Assembly (NCBI RefSeq): GCF_000482505.1
Contig: NZ_AXVL01000023.1
Location: 1-60,789, forward strand
Origin: Leptotrichia trevisanii DSM 22070
Lineage (GTDB): Bacteria > Fusobacteriota > Fusobacteriia > Fusobacteriales > Leptotrichiaceae
Direction: 5' to 3'
DNA: 60,789 nucleotides
Shown here: one piece after another, positions 26,345 to 35,559 of the stretch
Layout of the letters: each line of letters opens with the position of its first letter
Position numbering within the stretch: the stretch's first letter is position 1
The notes under the pieces: generated by a model
Seen by the model: the letters and a program-made list of their open reading frames with translations, nothing else
Told to the model about the DNA's origin: nothing
Database searches by the model: none
Translations under genes and position numbers: made by a program

Positions 26345-29173
26345 TTACTTCAGATATTTTTTCAAAAATTTCGCCGTGTGTGATTTTCGAGATTTTATTA
26401 TTTCCTCTGGAGTTCCCTTTGCAATAATCTGTCCGCCCTTATGCCCGCCTTCAGGCCCTATATCTATTATATAGTCAGCATATTTTATAACATCAAGGTT
26501 ATGCTCGATTACAAGCACTGTATTCCCTTTTTCCACAAGCCGATTTAACACTTCCAGCAGTTTTCTAATATCTTCAAAATGAAGTCCCGTCGTCGGTTCA
26601 TCCAGCACGTAAATCGTTTTCCCTCGTGAAATTTTAGAAAGTTCTGTAGCAAGTTTTATTCTTTGGGCTTCCCCTCCAGAAAGAGTTGTAGCAGGCTGTC
26701 CTAGCTGAATATAGTTCATTCCCACGTCAATCAATGTCTGCAATTTTCTCTCAAGCGTCGGAATATTCTTGAAAAATTCGTATGCTTCCTCAACCGTCAT
26801 ATCCAGCACATCTGAGATACTTTTTCCCTTGTAATGCACTTCCAGCGTTTCCCTGTTATAACGTTTTCCCTTACAAACTTCACATTCCACATAAACATCT
26901 GGCAAGAAATTCATCTCAATTTTATTAATTCCAGCACCACCACAGGCTTCACATCGCCCACCTTTTACATTGAACGAAAATCTTCCTTTGTTATACCCTC
27001 TCACTTTTGCATCATTTGTCTGAGCAAATAAATCTCTTATATCGTCAAATAATTTTGTATAAGTTGCAGTATTTGAACGAGGTGTTCTTCCAATCGGCGA
27101 CTGATTTATGTCAATAACCTTTTCCAAATGTTCAAGCCCGTCTATTCCGCCATTTTCCAGTGGATACAATTTTCCTTTATTCAGCCTGTTGTGAAGTTCT
27201 GGATAAAGTGTCTGATTTATCAATGTCGATTTTCCACTTCCAGAAACTCCTGTAACTACGGTAAATACTTCCAAAGGAATGTGTACTGTAACATTTTTCA
27301 GATTATTTCCCTTCGCATTTTTTAAAACGATTTCCTTAGTGGCTTTTCTTCTATTTTCAGGTACTTCTATTTTTATTTTTCCATTCAAATATTGTGCAGT
27401 CAATGATTTTTTATTTTTCATAACTTGCTTCGGAGTCCCTTCTGCAACGATTTCTCCACCATTAATTCCAGCTCCCGGCCCTATATCAATCAGATAATCA
27501 GCTTCCCTCATCGTATCCTCATCATGCTCAACCACAATCAGGCTATTCCCAATGTCACGTAAATCCTTCAATGTTGCAAGCAATTTATCATTATCCCTCT
27601 GATGAAGTCCAATACTAGGCTCATCCAGCACATAAATTACGCCCGTAAGCCTACTTCCAATCTGAGTTGCCAGCCTTATTCTCTGCGATTCCCCACCAGA
27701 TAGGGTTTTTGTCATTCTAGAAAGGCTCAAATAATCAAGCCCCACATTTATCATAAATTTCAGCCGCTCTTTTATTTCCTTCAGTATTTCAGCTGCAATT
27801 TGCATCTGCTTTTCAGTAAGCGTAATATTTTCATAAAATTTCAATGCATCAACAACACTTACTTCCGTCAAGTCAATGATGCTTTTATCGTTTACAGTTA
27901 TCGCCAATACAACGTCTTTCAGCCTTTTCCCCTTACAAGTCTTACAAGTTCTTTCCGTCATATATTTTGCTTCAATTTCTTCCTTTGCAGACTCAGAAGC
28001 AGTTTCCCTATACCGACGCTCAATACCATTCACAATTCCTTCAAAATCCCTATTTCCATTATAACTAAAGCTATCTCCGCTCCAAGAAAACTTAAACTTC
28101 TTATTACTTCCGTAAAAAATTATATCCTTCTCTTTTCGAGTCAATTCAGACACCTTTTTATCCAAGTCGATTTTATGTGCTTTTGCCATTGCCGTAAATA
28201 AATCCCAGTTCCACCCCTTTTTTGTAGTCGCTCCTGGAAAAACAATTCCACCTTCATTAATTGACAAATTTTCATCTACAATCAATTTGTTCTCATCCAC
28301 TTCCAGCCTTGAACCAAGCCCGTTACAAACTTCACAAGCCCCATAAGGTGCATTAAACGAAAACAGTCTTGGCACAACATCTGGAAAAATCACATCAGGA
28401 TGATTTGGACAGGAAAAATTTTCACTATACTTGTTATCTTCTCCATTCACATTTGCAATAATTTTTCCATTGGAAAGCTCACTTGCCGTTTCGATAGCTT
28501 CTGTCATTCTGCTCAAAAATTCCTTGTCATCTTTTTTTACAACAAGTCTATCCACAACAACTTCAATATTATGTCTTTTATTCTTATCTAAGTCAATTGT
28601 ATCATTCAAATCCAAAATATCACCATTTACCCGAACTCTCTGAAACCCTCTTTTTTGCAAATTCAAAAACAGATTTTTATGAGTCCCCTTTTTATCAATA
28701 ACAACAGGCGATAACACTATCAATTTGTCCTTTTCATTCCGTCCATTCACAAGATTATCTACAATTTCCTGAATCGACTGCTTTTCCACCTTCTGATGAC
28801 AAATCGGACAATGCGCCTCTCCAATGTGTGCCCATAAAAGCCTCATATAATCATAAATTTCCGTAGTTGTCCCAACAGTTGAACGTGGATTCTTAGAAAC
28901 ACTTTTCTGCTCAATCGAAATCGCAGGCGAAAGCCCCTCAATACTATCCAGTTCAGGCTTCTGCATTTGCCCAATGAACATTCTCGCATAAGCAGACAAA
29001 CTCTCCACATACCTTCTCTGCCCTTCCGAATATATCGTATCAAACGCAAGCGAAGACTTCCCACTCCCCGAAACACCTGTAATTACTACAAGCTCATTCT
29101 TAGGAATCTCAATATCAATATTCTTCAAATTATGCTCTCTTGCTCCAATAATTTTTATCTTGTTGTCTTTCAT
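26345..29173 (-). CDS. uvrA: Excinuclease ABC subunit A
   Basis: This 942-residue DNA-damage sensor for nucleotide excision repair carries two ABC ATPase modules, each with Walker A GVSGSGKS (near residues 33 and 640) and signature LSGGE (near 490 and 830). It has zinc-finger cysteines CPICHQKVE, CEVCNGLG, CKTCKGKR, CEACGGAG and CEVCKGKR. Length is standard for UvrA. uvrC is in the same window at 35560 but not in the same operon; uvrB is not present. The distance from GAGAGG to the ATG is slightly long. Confidence 0.96.
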   Translation of the reverse strand: MKDNKIKIIGAREHNLKNIDIEIPKNELVVITGVSGSGKSSLAFDTIYSEGQRRYVESLSAYARMFIGQMQKPELDSIEGLSPAISIEQKSVSKNPRSTVGTTTEIYDYMRLLWAHIGEAHCPICHQKVEKQSIQEIVDNLVNGRNEKDKLIVLSPVVIDKKGTHKNLFLNLQKRGFQRVRVNGDILDLNDTIDLDKNKRHNIEVVVDRLVVKKDDKEFLSRMTEAIETASELSNGKIIANVNGEDNKYSENFSCPNHPDVIFPDVVPRLFSFNAPYGACEVCNGLGSRLEVDENKLIVDENLSINEGGIVFPGATTKKGWNWDLFTAMAKAHKIDLDKKVSELTRKEKDIIFYGSNKKFKFSWSGDSFSYNGNRDFEGIVNGIERRYRETASESAKEEIEAKYMTERTCKTCKGKRLKDVVLAITVNDKSIIDLTEVSVVDALKFYENITLTEKQMQIAAEILKEIKERLKFMINVGLDYLSLSRMTKTLSGGESQRIRLATQIGSRLTGVIYVLDEPSIGLHQRDNDKLLATLKDLRDIGNSLIVVEHDEDTMREADYLIDIGPGAGINGGEIVAEGTPKQVMKNKKSLTAQYLNGKIKIEVPENRRKATKEIVLKNAKGNNLKNVTVHIPLEVFTVVTGVSGSGKSTLINQTLYPELHNRLNKGKLYPLENGGIDGLEHLEKVIDINQSPIGRTPRSNTATYTKLFDDIRDLFAQTNDAKVRGYNKGRFSFNVKGGRCEACGGAGINKIEMNFLPDVYVECEVCKGKRYNRETLEVHYKGKSISDVLDMTVEEAYEFFKNIPTLERKLQTLIDVGMNYIQLGQPATTLSGGEAQRIKLATELSKISRGKTIYVLDEPTTGLHFEDIRKLLEVLNRLVEKGNTVLVIEHNLDVIKYADYIIDIGPEGGHKGGQIIAKGTPEEIIKSRKSHTAKFLKKYLK

Positions 29174-29363
29174 TCTTTTCGATGTTCCTCTCTCCTAAAA
29201 TTCCCCTCAATAAACCAATCATTTTTTTATTTTTTACTCAAAATAATTAATAACTCAAGTTTTACTTTTAAAAATTTATAATAATGCTTTCACTTAAATT
29301 TTTTTAAGTAAATTATATTAAATCAATATTTTTGTATATCTTATATGTTTTTTACTTTTTTAC

Positions 29364-29710
29364 GTAAAGGGGATCAATCGCCATCCCCTTTACAATCCTG
29401 GCTCGTCTAAGCATTTTTTTGAAATAAAAAGGAAACTCGCTACGTAAAACTTCGCTCAAACAATCGTTTTCATTCCCAAAAAAATCACGACAACTTTCAT
29501 TTAGCTACAATAAAATTATTTAACTAAAACAAAAATCAAGCAAAATTTCGTTAAGAGAAAAAGAACTGTCTGAGCTTTTGAAAAACTTTTAAATAATATT
29601 TGCCTATTTGAAATAAATAAATTTTTATTCAAAAGCGAGTTTTCTTTTTTTCTTATAAGAAAGTTTTGCGTAAAGCGGGAGTGCAGAGGCATGGCGTCTG
29701 ATGCCTCTGC
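29364..29710. repeat. Gene-free segment bounded by two GC-rich hairpins; possible non-autonomous element
   Basis: Between uvrA and the methyltransferase gene lie ~780 bases without a supported gene. A perfect 10-bp stem (gtaaagggga/tcccctttac, 29364-29393) and another (gcagaggcat/atgcctctgc, 29683-29710) bound ~290 AT-rich bases. Inside are inverted copies of aaactcgct (29433-29441) and agcgagttt (29634-29642), and a 14-bp palindrome at 29649-29662. Hairpins near both ends suggest an IS200/IS605-derived palindromic unit or another dispersed repeat. A 76-codon frame on the minus strand (29516-29746) lacks a ribosome site and is not called. Confidence 0.4.
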
Positions 29711-29887
29711 GTTAAAATAACTTAATATAAATAGACTCGACTCCATTAAAAAAAACTATTAAAATAGTATAAATTTAGAGTTTGAGTTCAGTTTTAAAGC
29801 AATTTTACTATATATCCCAAACTTTATTATATTCTTCATCATCTAATATTACCATTTTTTTATACTCCAGTCTACAAAAATTTTTAC

Positions 29888-29915
29888 AAAAAAAAAGACT
29901 GCTTCATAAGTCAGT
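29888..29915 (-). terminator. Intrinsic terminator of the ABC transporter/methyltransferase operon
   Basis: On the minus strand ACTG-A-CTT pairs with AAG-CAGT (29915-29898, one bulged A) and nine U follow. It lies 36 bases after the methyltransferase stop. Confidence 0.7.
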
Positions 29916-29951
29916 TATTTTTGAAAAACTTATAAAACAGCTTTTTCATTT

Positions 29952-30707
29952 TTATTCTTTTATTGCTCTTGTCGCCACAAAACTTGCAATATTAAGTTCA
30001 TGCAACCTTCCAAATCCATTTGTATCATCGTAAATATCTGTTAGTCTAAATCCAGCTTTTAACTGTCCGCCTATCTGTTCTGATATTGTGTGAGAAAATT
30101 GAACTCCACAGTCCTGTTCTTCCAGCTGTTTTCTTTGCTCTTCATTGACTAATGGGTTGAATGGAAGACTATTGATGATTTTTTCTTCCTTTTCATCTAC
30201 AGTATAATTTGTTCCAATATCCAGTCCGCACAATAAAATTCCACCTTTTTTCAAGATTCGGTAGCATTCTTTAAATACCGGTTCAACTTTTTCGATATAG
30301 GAGTTGCTTACTGGATGAAAAATTATGTCAAAACTGTTATCTGCAAATGGTAATTTTTTTGTCATATCAGCTTTGATAATTTCTATTTCATATTTTTCAC
30401 GTTCTGCAACCATTTTTTCAGCTTCCAGCTGTTTATCTGAATAATCCAAAATAGTGCAGTTTGCACCCAAAGCAACAAATATAGGCATTTGCTGTCCACC
30501 ACCAGAAGCCAGTCCTAATATTTTTTTATCTTTTAAGTTTCCAAACCATTCGTGCGGTACAGGATTGACTGGTGTCAAGAGAACATTCCAATCGCCATTC
30601 TTAGCATTCAAATAAGTTTCGTGGCTAATTGGCTGTCCCCATTCCCAGCCTTCTTCAATCCAGCGATTAATTGTTTCTGCATTTATTTCCTGATAAGATT
30701 TTGTCAT
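29952..30707 (-). CDS. Class I SAM-dependent methyltransferase
   Basis: The 251-residue protein has the SAM motif ILGLASGGGQQMPIFVALGANCTILDYS near residue 65 and the motif IV-like NSFDIIFHPVSNSYIEKV near 125, followed by the methyltransferase 11-like RILKKGGILLCGLDIG. The N-terminal TINRWIEEGWEWGQPISHETYLNAK block is typical of a widespread family of small-molecule methyltransferases of unknown substrate. It follows the nupQ-like permease gene by 28 bases and ends at the operon terminator, so it is probably cotranscribed with the nucleoside transporter. A methylated nucleoside substrate is only a guess. Confidence 0.75.
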   Translation of the reverse strand: MTKSYQEINAETINRWIEEGWEWGQPISHETYLNAKNGDWNVLLTPVNPVPHEWFGNLKDKKILGLASGGGQQMPIFVALGANCTILDYSDKQLEAEKMVAEREKYEIEIIKADMTKKLPFADNSFDIIFHPVSNSYIEKVEPVFKECYRILKKGGILLCGLDIGTNYTVDEKEEKIINSLPFNPLVNEEQRKQLEEQDCGVQFSHTISEQIGGQLKAGFRLTDIYDDTNGFGRLHELNIASFVATRAIKE

Positions 30708-30735
30708 TTTTATTCCTTTTTTTAATTATCAAATT

Positions 30736-31605
30736 TTATTTTTCATATGGCAATCCTGATGCCTTCGGTGCTTTCGATTTTCCTACAAATCCAACTAAGG
30801 CCAACAATGTCAAAATATATGGTATCATTGTCAAAAATTGCTGAGATATTGGGAGTCCTATTGTTTTGGAAATGTCGGCGAATGCTTGTCCAAAAGCGAA
30901 TAATAAACTTGCTAAAATTGCTCCTATCGGATTCCATTTCCCAAAAATCATTGCTGCCAAGGCGATATATCCACGCCCTGCTGACATGTTGTTTGAAAAA
31001 GACGGAAGCAGTACAGCTGTAAGATAAGCCCCACCAAGTCCTGCTAATGCACCTGATATAAGCACAGCAATGTACCTTGTCTTATAAACACTTATTCCAA
31101 CTGTATCGGCCGCTAACGGATGTTCTCCAACGGAACGAATTCTCAATCCTAAAACTGTTTTATATAAGAAGAAATACATTGCTATGGCAATTGCATAGAT
31201 TATGATTATCATTAATGGACGATTTGCCAATGACTTTGCCAATGGAGTACTTCCAGCAGTTTTATAGATGGCTTTTATAGAATATGAAGTTATCGCAGCT
31301 GCAAATAAATTTATTGCAACTCCACTTATAATTTGATTTCCTTTAAGATTAATACTTATTACTGCATGAATTAGTGAAATTAAAACTCCCACTATCATTC
31401 CAGAAATTATTCCTAAATATGGATTCCCTGTAGTTATATTAGCAACTGCTGTTGCAAATGCTGAACTTAGCATAATTCCTTCAAGTCCAATATTAACAAT
31501 TCCACTTCTTTCAGAAATACATGCTCCTACGGCTGTTATAAGAATTGGAGGTGCGATTATTATTGTCTGCTGCAATAAATTAAATATTTGTTGTAATATA
31601 TTCAT
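30736..31605 (-). CDS. Nucleoside ABC transporter permease 2 (NupQ-like)
   Basis: The 289-residue permease has about eight transmembrane helices and the BPD_transp_2 family marks ERSGIVNIGLEGIMLSSAF near residue 31 and GLRIRSVGEHPLAADTVGI near 150. Together with the gene upstream it forms the channel of a BMP-type nucleoside importer (NupOPQ, YufOPQ-like). The substrate class is inferred from the family; guanosine or other purine nucleosides are usual. The gap to the upstream permease is 46 bases. Confidence 0.85.
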   Translation of the reverse strand: MNILQQIFNLLQQTIIIAPPILITAVGACISERSGIVNIGLEGIMLSSAFATAVANITTGNPYLGIISGMIVGVLISLIHAVISINLKGNQIISGVAINLFAAAITSYSIKAIYKTAGSTPLAKSLANRPLMIIIIYAIAIAMYFFLYKTVLGLRIRSVGEHPLAADTVGISVYKTRYIAVLISGALAGLGGAYLTAVLLPSFSNNMSAGRGYIALAAMIFGKWNPIGAILASLLFAFGQAFADISKTIGLPISQQFLTMIPYILTLLALVGFVGKSKAPKASGLPYEK

Positions 31606-31651
31606 TTTATTTTTCCTTTCTGACTCAATATTTTTTATTTAATAATTAAAT

Positions 31652-32719
31652 TTATGCTGCTTTCTTTTTATTAAGCATAAATTTAAATAAATTTTCTGAT
31701 GCTACAAAAATTATGATTAACGCTTGTACAATAAATACAATATCCTTGTCAATCTGATATCTTTGTTGTAACATTTGTCCCCCAACTTCAAGTGCCGCAT
31801 AAAATATAGCCGCAACTAATATTCCAAATGGGTTATTTTTTCCAAGAAGTGCTACTGCAAGTCCTGTAAATCCATAATCTCCCATTATAAGTTCTGTATA
31901 TGTGTATTGAGAAGCTCCACCTAAAACACGTTCAGCTCCTCCAAGTCCAGCACACGCTCCAGCAATTCCCATTGCCAAAAACATAATATGTCTTGGATTG
32001 ATTCCTGCATTTTCAGCAACTGTATCACTTTGCCCAACTGCTTTTATTTCATATCCTTTTTTGAAATATTTGAAAAAGAAATAAACTCCTATTGTCAGAA
32101 GAATTGCTATTATAAAACCGAAATTTAAGTTCTGTTTTGTAATCTTTGCAAAAAGTAATGGCAATCTTGCCCCTTCAAAAACACGTGGAGATTGTGTATT
32201 TTGTGAAGTAGGATCCTTTAAAGGCCCATTTAACAAGAAATTTTGTACTTCAATTATAATGTAGTTTAACATAATCGTACTGATTACTTCACTTACTCCA
32301 AATTTTGCACGTAACAGTCCAGCTATTCCAGCCCACAAAAACCCTGCAATTATAGCCACAGCTATTACAACAAATACATTCCCAAAAACATAATTTCTAA
32401 ATGTGATTGCCCAGAAAGTAGCAGCAAGCCCTCCTGCAATCATTTGCCCCTGCATTCCTATGTTAAATAATCCCGCTTTAAAGGCTACCATTGTGGCAAG
32501 TGCCGAAAATATTAATGGTGTCGCAATAAATAATGTCTTTGCAAGTCCGCTGAATAACGGAGATCTCGGAGAAGTTTGATAAAAAGCTGCTCGCATCATA
32601 TCAATGTAGGCTGTAAATGGATTTACGCCTTTTGTTATCATTATCATTCCACCAATAATTAATGCGATTAATACTGCAATTATAGATGGTAGAAAATCCT
32701 TTATCTTATTTTTAATCAT
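31652..32719 (-). CDS. Nucleoside ABC transporter permease 1 (NupP-like)
   Basis: The 355-residue inner-membrane permease of the BPD_transp_2 family has the marks FKAGLFNIGMQGQMIAGGL near residue 84 and GYEIKAVGQSDTVAENAGI near 220. It has about ten helices. It overlaps the ATPase gene by eight bases, so the two are translationally coupled. It pairs with the second permease as a heterodimeric channel. Confidence 0.85.
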   Translation of the reverse strand: MIKNKIKDFLPSIIAVLIALIIGGMIMITKGVNPFTAYIDMMRAAFYQTSPRSPLFSGLAKTLFIATPLIFSALATMVAFKAGLFNIGMQGQMIAGGLAATFWAITFRNYVFGNVFVVIAVAIIAGFLWAGIAGLLRAKFGVSEVISTIMLNYIIIEVQNFLLNGPLKDPTSQNTQSPRVFEGARLPLLFAKITKQNLNFGFIIAILLTIGVYFFFKYFKKGYEIKAVGQSDTVAENAGINPRHIMFLAMGIAGACAGLGGAERVLGGASQYTYTELIMGDYGFTGLAVALLGKNNPFGILVAAIFYAALEVGGQMLQQRYQIDKDIVFIVQALIIIFVASENLFKFMLNKKKAA

Positions 32720-34229
32720 CTATTTTCCCTCCTGCCATTAATATTCCTAATTTTTCTGTTGTTGCGTCTTTTCTATCCAAAATTCCTACAATTCTTCCTG
32801 AATACATTACCGCAATTCTGTCACTTAACGCCATTATTTCTGATAACTCTGCCGAAACAAGCATTATCGCCTTTTTCTGAGTTTTTTCATTCAAAATCGT
32901 ATTGTGTATCATCTCAATTGCACCAATATCGACTCCCCTTGTAGGCTGTGCCGCAATAATAAATTTATTTTCACGCTCCAGCTCCCTTGCTACAACAACT
33001 TTCTGCTGATTTCCACCAGACAGTCCGCCAAACTTGATTTTTCCATCCGTTGGCCTAATATCATATTTTTCTATGTATTCATCAGTTTTTTTCTCAATTT
33101 CGTTATAATCCAGCAATACTCCCTTAGAATACTGATCCTGAAGTCCCAAAGCCATATTTTCTTCCATTGTAAAATCATCAATAGTCGCCCTTTTATGTCT
33201 GTCTTCAGGTATGTGGGAAAGTCCTTTTTCCTTAATAAGTTTTGGTGTCTTGTTTTCCAGCTCATCGTTATCTATAAAATATGTTCCACTATCAACTTTT
33301 GCAAGTCCTGCCAAAGCCTCAATAAGTTCAGTCTGTCCATTTCCCTGTACTCCGGCTATTCCCAGCACTTCACCTTCACGGATTTCAAATGAAACATCCT
33401 TAACTTTCTCAATGCCTCCACTTTTTATTGTCAAATTCTCAACTTTTACAACTACATCCCCAAGTTTTACATCTGGACGTTTCACTTCGAACAGCACAAC
33501 ACGTCCAACCATAAGATTGGCAATTTTTTCCTTTGTAGCTTCCACAGTTTTTAGTTCCCCAACGTCGCTTCCACGACGAATAACTGTAATATTATCTGAT
33601 AAATCAAGCACTTCCTGTAATTTATGTGAAATAAAAATAATCGTTTTTCCCTCTTTTATAAGATTTCTCATAATCTCATAAAGTTCCTTTACTTCCTGTG
33701 GTGTAAGCACCGCACTCGGCTCATCAAATACCAGTAATTCAGCACCTTTAAACAATATTTTCAAAATTTCAATTCTTTGATGGATCCCAACTGACAAATC
33801 CGATACTTTTGCATCTGGATCAATATTCAGCCCATACTTTTCAGAAACTTCCCTAACTTGCTTTCTCGCAGTATTCAAGTCAAAAAAAACTCCACCCTTT
33901 TTAGGTTCAAATCCCAGAACCATATTTTCAGCAACCGTCAAGGTATCAATTAGCATAAAATGCTGATAAACCATCCCAATTCCCAAATTTGCCGCAGTTG
34001 TAGGACTGTCAATGTCAATTTTCTCCCCCTTGTAAAAAATCTCGCCAGAAGTCGGAGAATATAGTCCGTTCAAAATCTTCATAAGTGTAGATTTTCCAGC
34101 TCCATTTTCTCCAACAATCGCATGAATCTCCCCTTTTTTCACCTTCAGCGTAATATCATCATTTGCGACAATTTTTCCACCCAAAAATTCTTTTCGTATA
34201 TTTTTCATTTCCAAAATATATTCACTCAT
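32712..34229 (-). CDS. Nucleoside ABC transporter ATP-binding protein (NupO-like)
   Basis: The 505-residue protein has two tandem ABC domains. The first has Walker A GENGAGKST near residue 39 and signature LSVGIHQR near 145. The second has a degenerate Walker A GVQGNGQTE near 290 (Lys replaced by Gln) and LSGGNQQK near 405. This asymmetry is normal for the sugar/nucleoside (RbsA/NupO) class. It energises import by the two permeases downstream. No BMP-type substrate-binding lipoprotein gene is adjacent, which is unusual. Its promoter carries an inverted repeat at 34349-34365. Confidence 0.88.
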   Translation of the reverse strand: MSEYILEMKNIRKEFLGGKIVANDDITLKVKKGEIHAIVGENGAGKSTLMKILNGLYSPTSGEIFYKGEKIDIDSPTTAANLGIGMVYQHFMLIDTLTVAENMVLGFEPKKGGVFFDLNTARKQVREVSEKYGLNIDPDAKVSDLSVGIHQRIEILKILFKGAELLVFDEPSAVLTPQEVKELYEIMRNLIKEGKTIIFISHKLQEVLDLSDNITVIRRGSDVGELKTVEATKEKIANLMVGRVVLFEVKRPDVKLGDVVVKVENLTIKSGGIEKVKDVSFEIREGEVLGIAGVQGNGQTELIEALAGLAKVDSGTYFIDNDELENKTPKLIKEKGLSHIPEDRHKRATIDDFTMEENMALGLQDQYSKGVLLDYNEIEKKTDEYIEKYDIRPTDGKIKFGGLSGGNQQKVVVARELERENKFIIAAQPTRGVDIGAIEMIHNTILNEKTQKKAIMLVSAELSEIMALSDRIAVMYSGRIVGILDRKDATTEKLGILMAGGKIDD

Positions 34230-34333
34230 TCGACTTTCCCTTTCTGATTTTATTTTTTCATTTTTTAATTCACTAAATTACAGATATTTCAAATTATACT
34301 CCACCTTTTATTTAATATTTCTCCCTTATTTTT

Positions 34334-34365
34334 ATTGTACCATAGCAAGTCTTGATATACAAGAC
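34334..34365 (-). promoter_or_regulatory. nup operon promoter with overlapping operator-like repeat
   Basis: On the minus strand TTGTAT (34357-34362), 17 bases, then TACAAT (34334-34339). A perfect inverted repeat gtcttg-atata-caagac (34349-34365) covers the -35 box, the position of a repressor site. The regulator is not known. Confidence 0.6.
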
Positions 34366-34386
34366 AAATAATTAACTAATATTTAT

Positions 34387-35403
34387 CTAAAAAAAATCTG
34401 ACACATAATAATTAGAGCTTGTTTTTAACAAATTAAGCACTTCTATCGGTTTTTTAACTACATTTATCTTATAATCCTTGTAATAATACTTAGGATTTTC
34501 TCCTCCTATAAACACCACTGTATTGTTTTCATTATAAGTATAGCCGTGATATTCGCTATTTTCAAGCAATAATGGTGTTCTTTTCAATTTTAACTGATTT
34601 TTAGCAAGTTTTTCAATAATTTCATCAGGAAAACCTGTTAAATAAACATTTCTCTGAAGTTCCGGCAATACCGCCTGATCCTCCAACTTATCGGAAATCA
34701 CAATATCCCTGTCAAATTTATATACAGAATCATCTTTAAATTTATTTAATCCTGAATTTTCATAAGTTTCCTTTATAAAAAATTCTACATTTGATTTTTC
34801 AAAGTTTTCCACAACTTCCTTTCGATGATTTCTCAATTCTTCAATTAAAAATTCCTTATCTAATTCAGAATAAACATTTGTTGGTTTGAAATTAGACTTA
34901 TTCAGAAGTTCATAAAGTACATAAATCTGTCTATTTAAATATTCCTGATCCGTCCCAATGTATTCTGTCAAATTAGCACCACTTGACATTGCAACCATCT
35001 GCTGTCTATAATATTCATCCAAAGAAGATGCAGGTAGTTCTAATATTTTTTCCTCTTCTGAAAGCTGATCAATTTTTATATCCTGCATTTCCTGATAAAA
35101 TCTATTTTCCAGAAGCAATGAATACTTCTTCCCTTTTTTTATATTTTTCAAAAAAGTATTAAATTCATTATAAAATCTATTTTTCCCAAATAAATCAGTT
35201 GGATACGTAATTTCAAACAATTTTATCTCATATCGCCCTGGTATAACCTTTCGCATTTTCTCTTCCCCATCAATCATCACTTTTACCTGATTAAATCGTG
35301 GCTTTTCTTCTTCCTTCCATTTTATCTCCTTTTTTATTTTATCAAAAAGAGCAAAACTCGTCATACTGCATCCAAGCAACATCAAAATTATTAATTTTTT
35401 CAA
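34387..35403 (-). CDS. Secreted protein of unknown function
   Basis: The 338-residue protein starts from TTG, six bases after GGAGG. It begins MKKLIILMLLGCSMTSFALFDK, a signal peptide that could be cut after SFA, or at the Cys of LLGC if it is a lipoprotein with a short signal. The body is rich in Lys, Glu, Tyr and Asn, with a long charged helical middle and no domain I recognise. It is periplasmic or surface-exposed by prediction. The nup promoter lies directly after its stop, so it is probably a separate unit. Confidence 0.65.
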   Translation of the reverse strand: MKKLIILMLLGCSMTSFALFDKIKKEIKWKEEEKPRFNQVKVMIDGEEKMRKVIPGRYEIKLFEITYPTDLFGKNRFYNEFNTFLKNIKKGKKYSLLLENRFYQEMQDIKIDQLSEEEKILELPASSLDEYYRQQMVAMSSGANLTEYIGTDQEYLNRQIYVLYELLNKSNFKPTNVYSELDKEFLIEELRNHRKEVVENFEKSNVEFFIKETYENSGLNKFKDDSVYKFDRDIVISDKLEDQAVLPELQRNVYLTGFPDEIIEKLAKNQLKLKRTPLLLENSEYHGYTYNENNTVVFIGGENPKYYYKDYKINVVKKPIEVLNLLKTSSNYYVSDFF

Positions 35404-35559
35404 GTTTTTCCTCCTGTATAATCTTTATCTTCAATTTTCAGTATTTAAATTAACGATTTTTTATTACAATTTATTTTAACTGATAAATATTTTTTCCTTA
35501 ACTTCAAATTGTTTTTTTTAATTAAATTTTATAAAAAAAAGCTTATTTTAAATATTTAA

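Noticed and set aside
29516-29746. 76-codon minus-strand frame between uvrA and the methyltransferase gene
   Set aside because: No ribosome site, odd composition and overlap with the right hairpin of the gene-free segment; likely a chance frame.
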